Below, one piece after another: positions 41,912-49,176 of a stretch of DNA of 64,000 bases (positions are counted from its first letter, which is position 1; the number at the start of each line of letters is the position of its first letter). Under the pieces are notes generated by a model. It searched no databases and was not told the origin of the DNA. It saw only the letters and a list, made by a program, of their open reading frames with translations. The translations under genes and the position numbers were made by a program. The DNA comes from Bacteroidota bacterium (GTDB lineage Bacteria > Bacteroidota > Bacteroidia > Chitinophagales > Chitinophagaceae). The DNA is taken from positions 1-64,000 of the forward strand of contig JAEZAM010000093.1 of NCBI GenBank assembly GCA_023430465.1. The letters run 5' to 3'.

Positions 41912-42205
41912 ATGACTTTAGACCACAGTAAAATAGAGACAATTAAGCACTATTTCAGGACGCGTCCTGTATTAAAAGCGTACTTATTTGGATCGTATGG
42001 CCGTGGAATGGCGGATAGCGAGAGCGATATTGATATTTTAGTTGATTTAGATTATAGTCAAAGGATAGGCCTGCAGTTTGTTCAAATGAAACTTGATCTG
42101 GAAAGACTGCTTGATAGTGAAGTCGATTTAGTTTCATCAAATGGCATTTCCCCGTATATCAAACCTCTCGTGGATGTCGAAAAGCGTTTGATATATGAGA
42201 AGTGA
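41912..42205 (+). CDS. MntA-like nucleotidyltransferase antitoxin (module 2)
   Basis: 97 residues. AYLFGSYGRGMADSESDIDI holds GSxGRG and SDIDI, the full minimal nucleotidyltransferase active site. It overlaps the HEPN toxin gene by 11 bp, with the same architecture as module 1 (33291). In this family the enzyme adds AMP to a Tyr of the HEPN partner to neutralise it. This copy is intact. Confidence 0.88.
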   Translation: MTLDHSKIETIKHYFRTRPVLKAYLFGSYGRGMADSESDIDILVDLDYSQRIGLQFVQMKLDLERLLDSEVDLVSSNGISPYIKPLVDVEKRLIYEK

Positions 42206-42539
42206 GTTAGGCGACAAAATCAGGCTACAGCATATCCTCGATGCAATCAATGAAATTCAGAAGTATTTGATTGGTGCCAACTTGGAATCATTCCTCGAAA
42301 ATTCAATGATGCGATTTGCATCGATCAAGCAGATGGAAGTAATCGGTGAAGCCAGCAATCATTTATCTAAAGAGCTGAAGAATCGATTTTCAGAAATTGA
42401 ATGGGCTCAGATTGTTGGGATGAGAAATGTTTTCGCCCACGAGTATTTTGGTATCGACCCCAGACTCGTTTGGCAGATTATTCAGATCGATATCCCGGAA
42501 TTGAAGAAAAAGGTTGAACATATTTTACAATCAATCTAA
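42195..42539 (+). CDS. HepT-like HEPN ribonuclease toxin (module 2)
   Basis: 114 residues. The HEPN catalytic motif is RNVFAHEY (RNxxxH followed by xY, the Tyr being the AMPylation site in MNT-HEPN systems) at about 77-84. RFASIKQMEVIGEASNHLSK is the typical central helix of the DUF86/HepT family. Expected role: RNase toxin controlled by the nucleotidyltransferase encoded just upstream. No disruption. Confidence 0.88.
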   Translation: MRSELGDKIRLQHILDAINEIQKYLIGANLESFLENSMMRFASIKQMEVIGEASNHLSKELKNRFSEIEWAQIVGMRNVFAHEYFGIDPRLVWQIIQIDIPELKKKVEHILQSI

Positions 42540-42569
42540 CCAGGATCTGAGGTAGTTGACACCAGTTCG

Positions 42570-43502
42570 CTAACTGATCTCCAGCCTGTATCCTTTTCCT
42601 CGTACCACTGCCAGCCTGATTGCAGGATCCTGCTCCAGTTTCTTCCTGAGTTTTGATATGAACATATCCAGGCTCCGCCCAACGATAACTCCGTCGTCTT
42701 CCCATATCTCTTTTTGCAGACGGCTGCGTTCTATCACCTGGTTTGGCGAGAGGGCAAAGATCCTGAGCACACGTGCTTCGGTTTTGGTAAGGTCAACGGT
42801 CCTGTCATCTTTCTGAAGGGTTCGCTTTTCTGCGTAGAAGATCATGGAGCCTAACGTGATCGCACCTGCAGCAGTCGGTGGAACTGACGCATCGCGATCT
42901 CCGGCATCGGCGTTAGCTGTTGCGGGTGAAACATTTTGCAATTTCCACGGTCTTAAAACTAGATAAGCAGCCATAGCGAGGAGTGCAATGATGCCAAAAA
43001 GGAATCCATTCTTTGCAGTGATCAGCCCGGCTGGTTTCAGGGTGATCTGCATGATATAACATCCGACAGGTTGCGTTCTTCCGAGACAGGTGACGATGTC
43101 ATTCTTTTTATCTCCTGCAATGGCATATCCATACGCCACGCCACCTTCATCACAGTTGATCATATTCACTACATAATCATTCACCAGCGGGTCATTACCC
43201 AACACATGCCTGGTGATATTGACCAGCGTGTCAGGCTGAAAGCTGAAAGGCTTTTCAAAGCTGACCTGGTATTCATTTTCCGTGATCCTTTTTACCGGAA
43301 GCACTCTCGAAGAGCTGTCGCCCGACCGGAGGAGCAGTTCGTGCGCGATCCGGCGAAACAGGATTTCCCTCCTGGCAAAATCAAAATTGTCCCGGCCTGT
43401 CATGCTGAAGGCTACACAGATCAGTGAAATGACCGCGAGGAGCAAGAAGGCTCCTGCGTGCTTTCGTCCGACTGGTAACAGGTTTGCTCTGACAGGCTTC
43501 AT
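42570..43502 (-). CDS. membrane-bound winged-helix regulator (ToxR/CadC-like topology, reversed)
   Basis: 310 residues. An N-terminal membrane anchor (about 16-35, HAGAFLLLAVISLICVAFSM), a periplasmic domain with two cysteines (about 36-165), a second membrane segment (about 166-185, FLFGIIALLAMAAYLVL) and a cytoplasmic OmpR-type winged helix at the C-terminus (LTKTEARVLRIFALSPNQVI ... SRLQKEIWEDD, RSLDMFISKLRKKLEQDP, VVRGKGYRLEIS). Thus sensing occurs outside and DNA binding inside. It is divergent from 43670-44209, its probable target; intergenic region 43503-43669. Confidence 0.82.
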   Translation of the reverse strand: MKPVRANLLPVGRKHAGAFLLLAVISLICVAFSMTGRDNFDFARREILFRRIAHELLLRSGDSSSRVLPVKRITENEYQVSFEKPFSFQPDTLVNITRHVLGNDPLVNDYVVNMINCDEGGVAYGYAIAGDKKNDIVTCLGRTQPVGCYIMQITLKPAGLITAKNGFLFGIIALLAMAAYLVLRPWKLQNVSPATANADAGDRDASVPPTAAGAITLGSMIFYAEKRTLQKDDRTVDLTKTEARVLRIFALSPNQVIERSRLQKEIWEDDGVIVGRSLDMFISKLRKKLEQDPAIRLAVVRGKGYRLEIS

Positions 43503-43669
43503 GTCAAAATAATATTTACAAAGTTTACATTATTAATTACAATAAAGCCGCATCCTTTGGGGCATCGGCACTGTATTTTTAGGAACGGCCTCCGGGGTAA
43601 CATAAACGCTCGTCCGCGATTGGATGGGTGGCCGCAGAGCGGCGGCTGATAATTAAAACGACAAATAAT

Positions 43670-44209
43670 ATGAAAAAAGTACTTCTTGCCGTGATCCTTC
43701 CGCTGGTGGTGGCAGGTGGAATCGTATTCGCTAATGGTAATTTCCGGGATGATGATTTGGACAAGCCTGCGCCAAAGCCGATGTCTGCCGCGGAACGCGA
43801 AGCCATCGTAAAACAATGGGAAAGCACGCCTGGCGGGATTGCTTTCAAAAACTGGGAGGCGTCTGCCGCAGGAAAGAAAGTATATGCCGCTGAGGCTATT
43901 ATCAGGCAAAACCTACGGGAGTACACCGACATGGAAGCAGTGGTGACATCCCTCTCTCTTCCGCCCGGTTCACGGCTCGGTTTCGGTATAATGACAAGGA
44001 TCAAAGACGAAGACTATATCGTCACTTTTGACGCAGATAAATCGCAGCTTCCGCAACTGAAAAGCCTGCAGGTTGGGGAAACGCTGATTATCCGCAGCCG
44101 CACAGTGTCACATGCGCCAAAGTATGCATATCCCATCATTGTAGGCGATTACGCAGAGCGGGAGGGCAAAATGATCTTTAAGCGTGTGCAGCGAAAAGGT
44201 GGTTGCTGA
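43670..44209 (+). CDS. secreted/periplasmic protein, unknown
   Basis: 179 residues from ATG 43670 (MKKVLLAVILPLVVAGGIVF, signal or anchor). The mature part has REAIVKQWESTPGGIAFKNW and VVTSLSLPPGSRLGFGIMTR, then YIVTFDADKSQLPQLKSLQV. Not recognised. Divergent from the membrane-bound regulator, so probably regulated by it. A strong terminator follows. Confidence 0.65.
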   Translation: MKKVLLAVILPLVVAGGIVFANGNFRDDDLDKPAPKPMSAAEREAIVKQWESTPGGIAFKNWEASAAGKKVYAAEAIIRQNLREYTDMEAVVTSLSLPPGSRLGFGIMTRIKDEDYIVTFDADKSQLPQLKSLQVGETLIIRSRTVSHAPKYAYPIIVGDYAEREGKMIFKRVQRKGGC

Positions 44210-44233
44210 GTACCTGAAAATCAGAAGCATGTC

Positions 44234-44266
44234 TTGAAGGGCGTACCGGCGACGGACGCCCTTCAA
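44234..44266 (+). terminator. intrinsic terminator hairpin
   Basis: Perfect inverted repeat TTGAAGGGCGT ... ACGCCCTTCAA with an 11-nt loop downstream of 43670-44209. The following T content is modest. Confidence 0.55.
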
Positions 44267-44338
44267 GTCAATTGATAACCAGGTGGGTTTTTGCCAAAAG
44301 TCAGGTGGCTGTTTTGTTGCATTGTCTAACTTGTGCGA

Positions 44339-44908
44339 ATGAGACAGTTCATCGACTACGTCCTCCAGTTTGGCAATCTCAATCAACAGCAGATTGACCT
44401 GGTCATGAGTAAAGCAACATCGATCGACCTGGCCAGGGACGAGCATTATTGGGAAGCCGGCAAGAAGGTCAGGCAGGTTGGTTTCCTGACGGAGGGTGTA
44501 CTTCGTGTTTATTACTATAATAATAAGGGCAAAGAAATCACCCGTTACTTCATTGATGAAAATCACCTGATCCTGTCGGGCAACACGATCGATGAGATGT
44601 ATACACCGTCTGAATATTTATCCGCCATCACCGATTGCAAACTAATCGTTTTTTCCAGGGAAGACTGGAAGGAAATACATGAAACCATAATCGGCTGGGA
44701 GCATATCGTTCAGAAGATCGGTGCAAAATATCACAGTGAAAAAATTACCCGGAGGAGTGAGCTGGTCTCGCAGGATGCAACTGAACGTTACCTTGGTTTT
44801 ATTCAAAAATTCCCGACGCTTGTGAATCGTGTCCCTCTCGTGCACATTGCTTCATATCTGGGAATTACCCCCTTTACACTGAGCAGGGTGAGAAAGAATA
44901 TCCGCTAG
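44339..44908 (+). CDS. Crp/Fnr-family regulator (2), duplicated with adjacent SDR
   Basis: 189 residues from ATG 44339 (GTG 44333 adds two residues). LQFGNLNQQQIDLVMSKATS, RQVGFLTEGVLRVYYYNNKG and a C-terminal HTH (LVHIASYLGITPFTLSRVRK) are shared almost unchanged with the paralogue at 45830. No wing beyond the HTH. It lies 78 bp upstream of an SDR gene, with palindrome CTTGCCATATAGCAAG (44919-44934) between. A weaker match, TTTGCCA at 44290, lies upstream of this gene. Confidence 0.85.
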   Translation: MRQFIDYVLQFGNLNQQQIDLVMSKATSIDLARDEHYWEAGKKVRQVGFLTEGVLRVYYYNNKGKEITRYFIDENHLILSGNTIDEMYTPSEYLSAITDCKLIVFSREDWKEIHETIIGWEHIVQKIGAKYHSEKITRRSELVSQDATERYLGFIQKFPTLVNRVPLVHIASYLGITPFTLSRVRKNIR

Positions 44909-44918
44909 CAAATCATTT

Positions 44919-44934
44919 CTTGCCATATAGCAAG
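44919..44934 (+). promoter_or_regulatory. putative Crp/Fnr operator 1
   Basis: CTTGCCATATAGCAAG, a near-perfect 16-bp palindrome of the form TTGYCATATRRCAA, 53 bp upstream of the SDR start. Related sequences lie at 45781 and 46407. Confidence 0.5.
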
Positions 44935-44986
44935 CCCGGCTATTTTACATGCCTGCATTTTTGCTTTATCATTTAAAACAATTCAA

Positions 44987-45745
44987 ATGAAAACAGCATT
45001 AGTTACAGGTGCAAATAAAGGCATCGGATTCGAGGTTGCAAGGCAACTCGCGCAACAAGGGTATCACGTTTACATGGGCAGCCGGGATATTAAGAACGGT
45101 TCCAGGGCTGTTGAACTATTGAAAAGCGAAGGGCTCGCCAATGTAGAAGCGATCCAGTTGGACGTAACGGATCAGCAATCCGTGGATCAGGGTCGGAGAG
45201 AGATAGGCGGCAAAATTACCTCGCTCGATGTGCTCATCAATAACTCCGGGATCAATGCTATAAAGTTCGATGGCGATGTACCGCTCCTGCATACGGCTAC
45301 AGGTACCCCGGCTGATGTGTACAAAGAGGTATACGAGGTGAATGTGTATGGAGTGATAAGAGTTACGCAGGCATTCCTGAACCTGCTGCGGGAGTCGCCG
45401 GCTCCGCGTATCGTCATGGTGAGTTCGAGCCAGGGTTCACTCACGCTGCACAGCGATCCCACCTATGCGCATTACCATTTCAAGGGATCCGTGTATCAAT
45501 CTTCAAAATCTGCCCTGAATATGTATACCATCGTCCTGGCCTATGAGCTGCGGGATACGCCATTCAAGGTGAACGCGGTAAGTCCCGGGTCCACAAAAAC
45601 TGATTTCAACCGCCAGCTTGGAACGGGGGCCGTGGATGTTGCGGCGAAGCGCATCGTGAAGTATGCACTGATTGATGATGATGGTCCGACCGGAAAGTTC
45701 TTTGCAGAAGACATGAACCCCGAAACAGGGGAGATTCCGTGGTAG
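44987..45745 (+). CDS. short-chain dehydrogenase/reductase (1)
   Basis: 252 residues. TGANKGIG (Rossmann TGxxxGxG), LDVLINNSGINAI (NNSG in place of NNAG), VMVSSSQGS with the catalytic-type Ser and YQSSKSALNMY with YxxxK. A classical NADP-type SDR related to carbonyl reductase-like proteins; substrate is unknown. Downstream of its probable regulator and duplicated at 46476. Confidence 0.9.
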   Translation: MKTALVTGANKGIGFEVARQLAQQGYHVYMGSRDIKNGSRAVELLKSEGLANVEAIQLDVTDQQSVDQGRREIGGKITSLDVLINNSGINAIKFDGDVPLLHTATGTPADVYKEVYEVNVYGVIRVTQAFLNLLRESPAPRIVMVSSSQGSLTLHSDPTYAHYHFKGSVYQSSKSALNMYTIVLAYELRDTPFKVNAVSPGSTKTDFNRQLGTGAVDVAAKRIVKYALIDDDGPTGKFFAEDMNPETGEIPW

Positions 45746-45780
45746 GGAAGGTGGTTGCCATGAGCCCATTGGCAGCCATT

Positions 45781-45796
45781 TTTGCCAAATGGCAAA
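45781..45796 (+). promoter_or_regulatory. putative Crp/Fnr operator 2
   Basis: TTTGCCAAATGGCAAA, a 16-bp near-perfect palindrome with the same half-sites as the operators at 44919 and 46407, located 34 bp before the regulator ATG and therefore probably autoregulatory. Confidence 0.55.
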
Positions 45797-45829
45797 TTCT
45801 TTGCCCGGGAGTTAAAGTAACTTGCAACT

Positions 45830-46399
45830 ATGAACGCCTTCATCAACTACGCTCTCCAGTTTGGCAACCTGAACCAGCAGCAGATCGACCTCATTACCAG
45901 TAAATCGTTCGAGTTGGAACTTAGCCGCGATGCGTATTTCTCGGAGGCAGGTAAGATCTCCCGGCAGGTAGGTTTTGTGGTGGATGGCGTAACTCGTGTG
46001 TGCTATTACAATAACAAGGGGGAAGAAATCACCAAATACTTCATCGACGAGAATAACCTGGTGGTGGATATCGAAAGCTTCGATAACGAGATATGTTCCT
46101 CAGCCTATGTGCAGGCGATAACGGATTGCAGGCTGATCTGTTTCAACAAAAAAGAATGGCAGGAATTGCTGAATACGATTGTAGGATGGGATATGATCGT
46201 TCATCGCATGATCGCAAAAGCACTGATCCAGAAGGTTGAGCGGAGAAGCCCACTCGTGACCGAAGATGCCACCGAGCGTTACCTGAAATTTCTCGAGATA
46301 TTTCCCAACATTGTCAACCGTGTGCCTCTTGCCTATATTGCTTCTTACCTCGGCATTACCCAGTCTTCCCTCAGCAGGATACGGAGAAATATTCAATAG
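45830..46399 (+). CDS. Crp/Fnr-family regulator (3), duplicated with adjacent SDR
   Basis: 189 residues, paralogous to 44339: LQFGNLNQQQIDLITSKSFE, RQVGFVVDGVTRVCYYNNKG, EEITKYFIDENNLVV and a C-terminal HTH (LAYIASYLGITQSSLSRIRR). It is flanked upstream by TTTGCCAAATGGCAAA (45781) and downstream by TTTGTCATATGACAAA (46407). It probably controls itself and the SDR gene that follows. Confidence 0.87.
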   Translation: MNAFINYALQFGNLNQQQIDLITSKSFELELSRDAYFSEAGKISRQVGFVVDGVTRVCYYNNKGEEITKYFIDENNLVVDIESFDNEICSSAYVQAITDCRLICFNKKEWQELLNTIVGWDMIVHRMIAKALIQKVERRSPLVTEDATERYLKFLEIFPNIVNRVPLAYIASYLGITQSSLSRIRRNIQ

Positions 46400-46406
46400 T
46401 TTCGTT

Positions 46407-46422
46407 TTTGTCATATGACAAA
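46407..46422 (+). promoter_or_regulatory. putative Crp/Fnr operator 3
   Basis: TTTGTCATATGACAAA, a perfect 16-bp palindrome, 54 bp upstream of the second SDR start, in the same position as operator 1 relative to the first SDR. Confidence 0.6.
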
Positions 46423-46475
46423 CGATTCCATTTGCACGTGCATCATTTTTGTGTTCTAATAATAAAACATCAAAA

Positions 46476-47216
46476 ATGAAAACAGTATTAATTACGGGCG
46501 CTAACAAAAGCATTGGGCTGGAATCTGCAAGGCAGTTGCTACAAAAAGGATATTATGTATTTCTCGGAAGCCGTACACCAGAGAACGGTCGGAAAGCTGT
46601 GGACGAGTTGAAGTCTGAAGGTTTCAACAACGTGGAGCCTGTGGAGATCGACGTAACGGATCAGCAATCGGTGAATGCGGCAAGGGAATATGTGGGTAAA
46701 AAAACAGCAGCGCTGGACGTGCTCATCAACAACGCGGGAATAAGCGGAACCGTCCCGCAGACGGCGCTGGAATCCACGATCGATAACTTCAGGGATGTAT
46801 ACGAGACCAATGTATTCGGCGTAGTAAGGGTAACACAGGCTTTTTATGCCCTGCTTGAGAAATCACCGGAACCACGGATCGTTAATGTAAGTTCCAGCGT
46901 TGGCTCGTTGTCGTTGCAAACGGATCCCAACTGGCGGTTCTATGATCACGCAAAATTTGCGGTTTATTCTTCATCCAAGTCAGCGCTCAATATGTACACC
47001 GTCACGCTGGCTTATGATCTGCGTAATACGAAGTTCAAAGTAAACCTGGTAGACCCCGGCTATACAAAAACAGACTTCAACAATCACCAGGGCACTGGTA
47101 CGGTCGAGGATGCTGCAGCCCGGGTAGTGAAATATGCGCTCATCGGTAATGACGGACCAACCGGTAAATACTTTAGCGAGGAAACGAATCCTGAAACCGG
47201 TGCGATTCCCTGGTAA
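46476..47216 (+). CDS. short-chain dehydrogenase/reductase (2)
   Basis: 246 residues from ATG 46476. TGANKSIG (Gly to Ser change in the dinucleotide loop), LINNAGISG, VNVSSSVGS and YSSSKSALNMY (YxxxK intact). Close paralogue of 44987-45745 and part of the tandem duplication of regulator plus SDR. It starts 76 bp after the regulator. Complete. Confidence 0.9.
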   Translation: MKTVLITGANKSIGLESARQLLQKGYYVFLGSRTPENGRKAVDELKSEGFNNVEPVEIDVTDQQSVNAAREYVGKKTAALDVLINNAGISGTVPQTALESTIDNFRDVYETNVFGVVRVTQAFYALLEKSPEPRIVNVSSSVGSLSLQTDPNWRFYDHAKFAVYSSSKSALNMYTVTLAYDLRNTKFKVNLVDPGYTKTDFNNHQGTGTVEDAAARVVKYALIGNDGPTGKYFSEETNPETGAIPW

Positions 47217-47313
47217 CGGACATTGATACATTTTGTAACTTTCAATCGGGAGTTTGGGTCCAGCCCTGGCTTCCGATTTTTTTGGCAATTGCATCACGGA
47301 ACTGCTTTTTAAT

Positions 47314-47751
47314 ATGGGGTATACAATTTCAATAGTCCGCCGGAGCCACGAAGGTGAAAGGGATGAAGAAAGTAAAATCACATTGGACGAATGGCTGTCT
47401 CATATCGACAATGCCAATGACCTGGAACGTCCTGGAGAATCAAGCATGACCGATTACAACAGGGAATATTATCGCAACCGGCCCGGATATTGTGAATGGA
47501 CCGGGCATTCACGCTACAAAGAGCCGTTTGCGCGTCCTGCCTTTGATTACTATAATGGCCAGGTAATCGCGGAGAACGTAGACAACGAGACCCTTTCTAA
47601 GATGATGATCATTGCTGAGGCTCTCGGCGCTGTGGTTCAGGGCCAAGACGGTGAGTTTTTTGATGAGGATGATCCAATTGTCCTCCAGCCTGCGTCGGAT
47701 CCGGTCTTCAGCCCCATTCAATTGAAAAAGCCCTGGTGGCGATTCTGGTGA
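47314..47751 (+). CDS. hypothetical protein, immunity-like
   Basis: 145 residues from ATG 47314. It begins GYTISIVRRSHEGERDEESK and LDEWLSHID, with a short Trp/acid-rich region, YYNGQVIAENVDNETLSKMM and a C-terminal KKPWWRFW. It may be a member of a toxin-immunity-like family, but I cannot name it. 47752-47986 holds only a 24-codon protein-like scrap (GFANARQVEIEEYIYRLED) from another gene. Confidence 0.6.
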   Translation: MGYTISIVRRSHEGERDEESKITLDEWLSHIDNANDLERPGESSMTDYNREYYRNRPGYCEWTGHSRYKEPFARPAFDYYNGQVIAENVDNETLSKMMIIAEALGAVVQGQDGEFFDEDDPIVLQPASDPVFSPIQLKKPWWRFW

Positions 47752-47986
47752 ATCATACTGAAATGCCAAACAACCTCATTTTTCAAGGTTCGTTCGGATT
47801 GGCGCTGACAAAGGGTTTGCCAACGCCCGGCAGGTGGAGATCGAAGAGTACATCTACCGCCTCGAGGATTAGGTCAGGCTACCTCGACCCAGATCATTGG
47901 CGGGCAGACTGCGGCGGTTTATCATTTGGCAACGCCTTATTTAGAATACTAAATCCTGCGTATTATATTAGCGGCAAATAACCACC

Positions 47987-49075
47987 ATGATGCCCGCTTT
48001 AGTCCGTAATCTTAAATTGCTAACTGTCATTGCTGTCCTCCTTTCAGTAAAGAGCAGCCTTGCACAAATCGAATTCAAGGAGCCCTTCTATACGCACCGC
48101 GATAACGTATCGATGAACATCGAGAAGGTAACAGTAAATCCCAGGTCCATACTTTTTGAACTGGAATATCGGGGCGGTGGGGCGTGGAAACTGATCTACA
48201 ACACCTCCTATTACAATTTCCTCGGAAAACCCTACCTCCAGATTATTGGTGCAGGCCAGTTCTCGTTGACAGACGGTACAGTTCCTGCGGGTGTTCCCGC
48301 AAGTCGCTATGATCAATATTCAGGCCCGATGAAGACGTCCAGTCCGCCAAAAAAGAAGACGCTGATGGTGGAGTTCCCATTCAGTGCGGGCAAGATGTTT
48401 TTCAATATTTTCAACGACCGCTATATCAAATATGACAATTCACTTTATCTGAATTTTTCGGAATGTTCCGTAAAGAATCCGGTGAAGGAATGGACTCCCG
48501 GGTGCATTAATTTCCAGAATATACAGCTCCCGTTTACCCATAAGCAGCTTCACATACTCTACCTCAACAACTACCTGACACTGCAGGGCACCAAGGGCGA
48601 ATTTGAAACCACCGAAGCTTTCCAGGCCCGCACACACCCGGATAGCTTATTTAAAAACCTGGCCCGCAAGTACCAGGAGCTGGAAGATGTATTCCGCGAC
48701 CAGTATCGCAGCCGGATTTCTACGCTGAAACCTTTGCTGAAGTATAATGCAGATAAGCAACAGTTCACTGTTACGTATGCCGAACTGCCGATTGATCCGA
48801 TCGTGATAGCAGTCCCTATTTCCGAAGCTGAGGCTTTCAAGAATGATATGCAGAATCGGGCATTGGTGTTTGATGACTGGCAGTTCCTGCGCACATCCGA
48901 GACCCGGTTTGCGGTGAGCAATCTGGATGTAAGTGACCGCAAAGCGAAGCGCAAAAAATATGAGAACCTCGCCGCAGGAACGGCTGGTGATGAGGTGAAA
49001 GAGTTCAGAAGAACGGTTTTCAAGGAGTTGGAAAAACAACTCCCCAAAGGTAAACGCTGGAAGTACATTGAGTAG
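47987..49075 (+). CDS. secreted protein, unknown
   Basis: 362 residues. N-terminal signal peptide (KLLTVIAVLLSVKSSLAQ). The mature region has two parts, a beta-rich N-terminal half (NPRSILFELEYRGGGAWKLI) and a C-terminal half with YAELPIDPIVIAVPISEAEA. Not recognised. It is followed 101 bp later by a P-type ATPase. Confidence 0.65.
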   Translation: MMPALVRNLKLLTVIAVLLSVKSSLAQIEFKEPFYTHRDNVSMNIEKVTVNPRSILFELEYRGGGAWKLIYNTSYYNFLGKPYLQIIGAGQFSLTDGTVPAGVPASRYDQYSGPMKTSSPPKKKTLMVEFPFSAGKMFFNIFNDRYIKYDNSLYLNFSECSVKNPVKEWTPGCINFQNIQLPFTHKQLHILYLNNYLTLQGTKGEFETTEAFQARTHPDSLFKNLARKYQELEDVFRDQYRSRISTLKPLLKYNADKQQFTVTYAELPIDPIVIAVPISEAEAFKNDMQNRALVFDDWQFLRTSETRFAVSNLDVSDRKAKRKKYENLAAGTAGDEVKEFRRTVFKELEKQLPKGKRWKYIE

Positions 49076-49176
49076 ATGCCGGGATGTAGAAAAGAAGTGA
49101 AGCCGATGTTTGTTAGCATCAAAAAAAGCTAAAGCCTGATGCAACAGCGGTTTACATTTGCAGAACAATTCACTTC

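Noticed and set aside
45187..45846. Minus-strand open frames antisense to the SDR gene
   Set aside because: They mirror codon bias of the real SDR gene on the other strand and have no domains.
47752..47986. A gene between 47751 and 47987
   Set aside because: Only a 24-codon fragment (GFANARQVEIEEYIYRLED) looks protein-like; too short and without a start to be more than a remnant.
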